From DASVLX01 sp036384655 (GTDB lineage: Bacteria; Actinomycetota; Actinomycetes; Mycobacteriales; Pseudonocardiaceae), in NCBI GenBank assembly GCA_036384655.1, contig DASVLX010000305.1, positions 1-14,456 on the forward strand: DNA of 14,456 bases, written 5' to 3'. A program made the translations under genes and the position numbers. The notes under the pieces were generated by a model. The model had not been told where the DNA came from and did not search any database. It saw only the letters and a program-made list of their open reading frames with translations. Shown here piece by piece: positions 12,771-14,456 of this stretch; the first letter of the stretch is position 1, and each line of letters opens with the position of its first letter.

Positions 12771-13028
12771 CTGGTTGCCGTAGGTCTGGACGTCCTCGGC
12801 GATCTGATTGGCCGACGCGGTCAACTCGTCGATCTGGTCCTGCATCCGGCGGATCGCGGCGAGCGCGTTGGCGGGGGTGTCCTGGCTGGACTCCATCACG
12901 CCGGCGTAGACCAGCCGGTCCTGCATGCCGGCAGCCACGGACTTCGCCTCCTGCAACAGGTAGGCGAGCCTGCGGCCCTCTTCCCAGACGAGACCCAGAC
13001 TGACGCGCAGGTCATCCAATGTGGACAT
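12765..13028 (-). CDS. Small helical protein (internal start in the same frame as the papain-like gene)
   Basis: An 87-residue, almost wholly helical protein, probably a two-helix hairpin or coiled coil (about residues 1-43 and 51-83). The ATG at 13026-13028 is preceded by GGAGGTACCGCC, as good as any ribosome site in the window, so separate translation is likely. It is in frame with the upstream papain-like unit with no intervening stop. Repeat copy B begins at its stop codon. It has some size resemblance to WXG100 proteins but no WXG motif, so I do not call it one. Confidence 0.7.
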   Translation of the reverse strand: MSTLDDLRVSLGLVWEEGRRLAYLLQEAKSVAAGMQDRLVYAGVMESSQDTPANALAAIRRMQDQIDELTASANQIAEDVQTYGNQL

Positions 13029-13628
13029 GGCGGTACCTCCGATAGGGGTGTGGGTGGTGCTGGTGTGGTTGTGGGTGGTGGGGGCGGCCGGGATCGGCTC
13101 GTCCCGGTGGGTGTGCCGCTGGTGACGGGAGATCACCAAGCGGGCGTAGTGCGAGATCAGGGCACTGCCCTGCTCGTCCATGCCCTCGGTCCACCACCGG
13201 CGGTCCCCGCGCCTGTCCGGGACCCCGGTGATGACCTCGCCGGGCATGTCCTCGCCTCGGCCGACGTGCAGCCAGAACCGGGTGTCCGGGGTGTAGGAGC
13301 GGGCGGCGATGGTGGCGACCGTGGCCAGGTCCGGGTACTCGCCGGAAATGTCGGCGACCGTGCCGGCCGGGGTGCGGACCAGGCTGTGCGCGGCCACCGG
13401 CCGGCCGCCCTCGGCGTCGGCGGTGAGGATGGTGACGACATCCCAGCCGGTCAGGCAGGCGATCGCGGCGGCCAACCGGTGGCACGAGTGCCGCCCGAAC
13501 AACTCCCGGGCGTCCTCGTCGATCACCCCGGCGTGCAGCGTGACCTCGGTGCGGCCGTGCTGGGTCGGCACGGTCAACGTCACGTGCGCGGTACCGGTGA
13601 ACTCGCCGGCCGGGATGCCGTCAGTCAT
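12765..13628 (-). CDS. Papain-fold-like Cys/His/Asp protein, frame continuous with the helical protein
   Basis: An open frame of 287 residues; the first ~200 form one unit. GRHSCHRLAAAIACLTGW (Cys49), AAHSLVRTPAGT (His81) and VADISGEY (Asp93) give the order and spacing of a papain-like/NlpC-P60-like cysteine fold that I recall in bacterial mobile-element proteins (Cys-x-x-Leu-Ala, His-x-x-Val-x-x-Pro-x-Gly, Asp-Ile). A His/Thr-rich linker (about 184-197) follows. The ATG at 13626-13628 overlaps the Nudix stop (ATGA). No stop codon separates this unit from the helical protein at 12765-13028, which also has its own strong ribosome site, so either a fusion or two products are possible. Enzymatic activity is unproven. 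Confidence 0.7.
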   Translation of the reverse strand: MTDGIPAGEFTGTAHVTLTVPTQHGRTEVTLHAGVIDEDARELFGRHSCHRLAAAIACLTGWDVVTILTADAEGGRPVAAHSLVRTPAGTVADISGEYPDLATVATIAARSYTPDTRFWLHVGRGEDMPGEVITGVPDRRGDRRWWTEGMDEQGSALISHYARLVISRHQRHTHRDEPIPAAPTTHNHTSTTHTPIGGTAMSTLDDLRVSLGLVWEEGRRLAYLLQEAKSVAAGMQDRLVYAGVMESSQDTPANALAAIRRMQDQIDELTASANQIAEDVQTYGNQL

Positions 13629-14116
13629 CGCTGCTGCCCCACCTGGTGCTCGGCCAGCACCAGCGCGTCGAACAGGATCTGGCGGTGGTCGAAGGCCAGG
13701 CCGTGGCGGCCCAGCAGCACCTCGGTCACGTCCAGCCATCCGGCGGAGGCGGCGTCATCCCCGGCGGTCGCGGACACCATGGCGGGCAGCACCGCCAGGT
13801 AGGCGACCGTCACGACCCGGCCGCGCGGGTCCCGCTCGACGTCGTCGTAGACGTCGACGCGGTGCAGGGCGGCGGCGTCGACGATGATGCCGGTTTCCTC
13901 GGCCAGCTCGCGGGCGGCGGCCCGGCGTGAGGTCTCCCCCTCGTCGACGTGCCCGCCCGGCAGAGCCAACTGTCCCTGGTAGGGCGGCCAGCCCCGCTGA
14001 ACCAGCAGCACCCGCCAGGCGCCGAGGTCGTAGGCCAGGACCACCGCGTCAGCCGTGTACGTGACCAACGCTTCGGCCGCTTCGGCCGCTTCGGTGGATG
14101 CGGAATCGGTGGACAT
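13625..14116 (-). CDS. Nudix hydrolase (Pif-like position)
   Basis: A 163-residue Nudix protein that would hydrolyse a nucleoside diphosphate linked to another moiety; LLVQRGWPPYQGQLALPGGH and VDVYDDVERDPRGR resemble ADP-ribose-type members, but the substrate cannot be fixed. The Nudix box GX5EX7REUXEEXGU is complete at residues 55-77. An Ala/Glu-rich N-terminal stretch precedes it. The ATG at 14114-14116 has AGGAGGTATCG directly upstream and lies just after repeat copy C. In pSAM2 the Nudix protein Pif blocks redundant transfer between element-bearing cells, and this gene's AICE context makes that role plausible. The frame stays open upstream into the zinc-ribbon gene. Confidence 0.88.
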   Translation of the reverse strand: MSTDSASTEAAEAAEALVTYTADAVVLAYDLGAWRVLLVQRGWPPYQGQLALPGGHVDEGETSRRAAARELAEETGIIVDAAALHRVDVYDDVERDPRGRVVTVAYLAVLPAMVSATAGDDAASAGWLDVTEVLLGRHGLAFDHRQILFDALVLAEHQVGQQR

Positions 14117-14456
14117 CGATACCTCCTGAGTGTTCGTGAGGGTGATGGGACGACCCGGCCCGGCGGGCACGTGCTTGGCGGTTCGAGCTGCCAGGTCGGG
14201 AGTCACAGGGGTGTCGCCGGCGGGCTGGTCGCAGTCCCAGCAGCGGCGGCCGGTCGAGCGGGGCAGGTAGTAGCCGACGTCCGTGCCGCAGACGCGGCAG
14301 GTCCGGCGGGTGGTCAGGGCCGCATCGATGGCGGCCCGCTTCGCCGCGGTCAACGGCCGCACCGGGCTGGCCAGGTCGACCCGGTACAGGCCGGCCCAGG
14401 CCCGGCCGCGCCGCCACTCGATGACGGCGGTGATGTCCTGTCCCCCCGGCCGCAGG
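13625..14456 (-). CDS. AICE zinc-ribbon protein (RRQRL-motif type), partial, frame open into the Nudix gene
   Basis: From the right edge a frame reads in with ITAVIEWRRGRAWAGLYRVD, then LTAAKRAAIDAALTTRRT and a zinc ribbon CRVC-X15-CWDC ending near 14230. I recognise this arrangement as the C-terminal half of the RRQRL-motif zinc-binding proteins of Streptomyces AICEs; the RRQRL segment itself would lie beyond the edge. It is 5'-truncated by the window. After the ribbon the frame has no stop: it runs through repeat copy C and on through the Nudix gene to 13625. Either the protein is truly fused to Nudix, or both a long and a short product exist because the Nudix start has its own strong ribosome site. 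Confidence 0.65.
   Translation of the reverse strand, partial: LRPGGQDITAVIEWRRGRAWAGLYRVDLASPVRPLTAAKRAAIDAALTTRRTCRVCGTDVGYYLPRSTGRRCWDCDQPAGDTPVTPDLAARTAKHVPAGPGRPITLTNTQEVSMSTDSASTEAAEAAEALVTYTADAVVLAYDLGAWRVLLVQRGWPPYQGQLALPGGHVDEGETSRRAAARELAEETGIIVDAAALHRVDVYDDVERDPRGRVVTVAYLAVLPAMVSATAGDDAASAGWLDVTEVLLGRHGLAFDHRQILFDALVLAEHQVGQQR
14131..14200 (-). repeat. ~70-80-bp hairpin repeat, copy C (diverged)
   Basis: The Nudix-proximal 50 bases match copies A and B almost exactly. One stem arm (14154-14166) is intact, but the other (14188-14200) carries three transitions, weakening the 13-bp stem. It lies 15 bases before the Nudix start codon, matching the position of A and B before their genes. 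Confidence 0.8.

Noticed and set aside
12765..13028. WXG100/ESX-like protein
   Set aside because: Size and helical content fit, but there is no WXG motif and no ESX genes are nearby.
12261..13802. 513-residue plus-strand open frame
   Set aside because: It crosses two hairpin repeats and opposes several minus-strand genes with good ribosome sites; the composition is that of an antisense shadow.
12262..14170. Conjugation locus (clt) from GACCCGGC sequences
   Set aside because: Each repeat holds only one copy of the 8-mer, while known transfer loci use clustered tandem copies; kept only as an alternative for the repeat.

Overview
The window comes from a high-GC actinobacterium (phylum Actinomycetota). 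The evidence is the GC-rich codon use, strong AGGAGG-type ribosome sites with GTG and TTG starts, a PdtaR-type ANTAR response regulator, and a mobile element whose gene content matches actinomycete integrative and conjugative elements (AICEs). I cannot fix the genus from this sequence.

Positions 1 to about 2665 look like ordinary chromosome. They hold a branched-chain-amino-acid-type ABC transporter binding lipoprotein (86-1309, minus), an intergenic region with a 14-bp perfect palindrome and terminator hairpins, the antiterminator regulator pdtaR (1702-2310, minus), and a plus-strand tRNA-Leu(CAA) gene (2592-2665). This tRNA has a short variable loop, which is unusual for a leucine tRNA.

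From the 3' end of the tRNA to the right edge, every gene lies on the minus strand and forms one end of an AICE that continues past the window. In order from the tRNA: a tyrosine integrase and its small excisionase (overlapping genes, visibly lower GC than the rest); a 350-bp region with two direct copies of a block carrying CGTGACA iterons, which overlaps the 3' end of the next gene; a RecA-like replication ATPase and a primase-polymerase (a prim-pol type replication module); a 37-residue zinc-ribbon microprotein; a 221-residue protein with two RHIM/amyloid-like motifs; an FtsK/SpoIIIE (TraSA/TraB-like) DNA translocase; a DUF2637 membrane protein; and a chain of small overlapping genes (a conserved AICE small protein, a membrane-anchored peptide, a stand-alone M41-like HEIGH metallopeptidase, a single-TM protein). 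Beyond these are an acidic small protein, a helical small protein, a papain-fold-like Cys/His/Asp protein, a Nudix hydrolase, and the C-terminal part of an AICE zinc-ribbon protein cut by the window edge.

The integrase and excisionase would move the element in and out of the tRNA gene. The primase-polymerase and ATPase would replicate the excised circle. FtsK would move double-stranded DNA between mycelial compartments or cells, and the DUF2637 and small membrane proteins probably assist spread. The Nudix protein sits where pSAM2-type elements carry Pif, a transfer-immunity protein. The least explained parts are an ~80-bp hairpin repeat found three times upstream of small genes, the iteron block built into the tail of the ATPase gene, two adjacent cases of stop-less gene pairs with strong internal ribosome sites, and the amyloid-motif-like protein.
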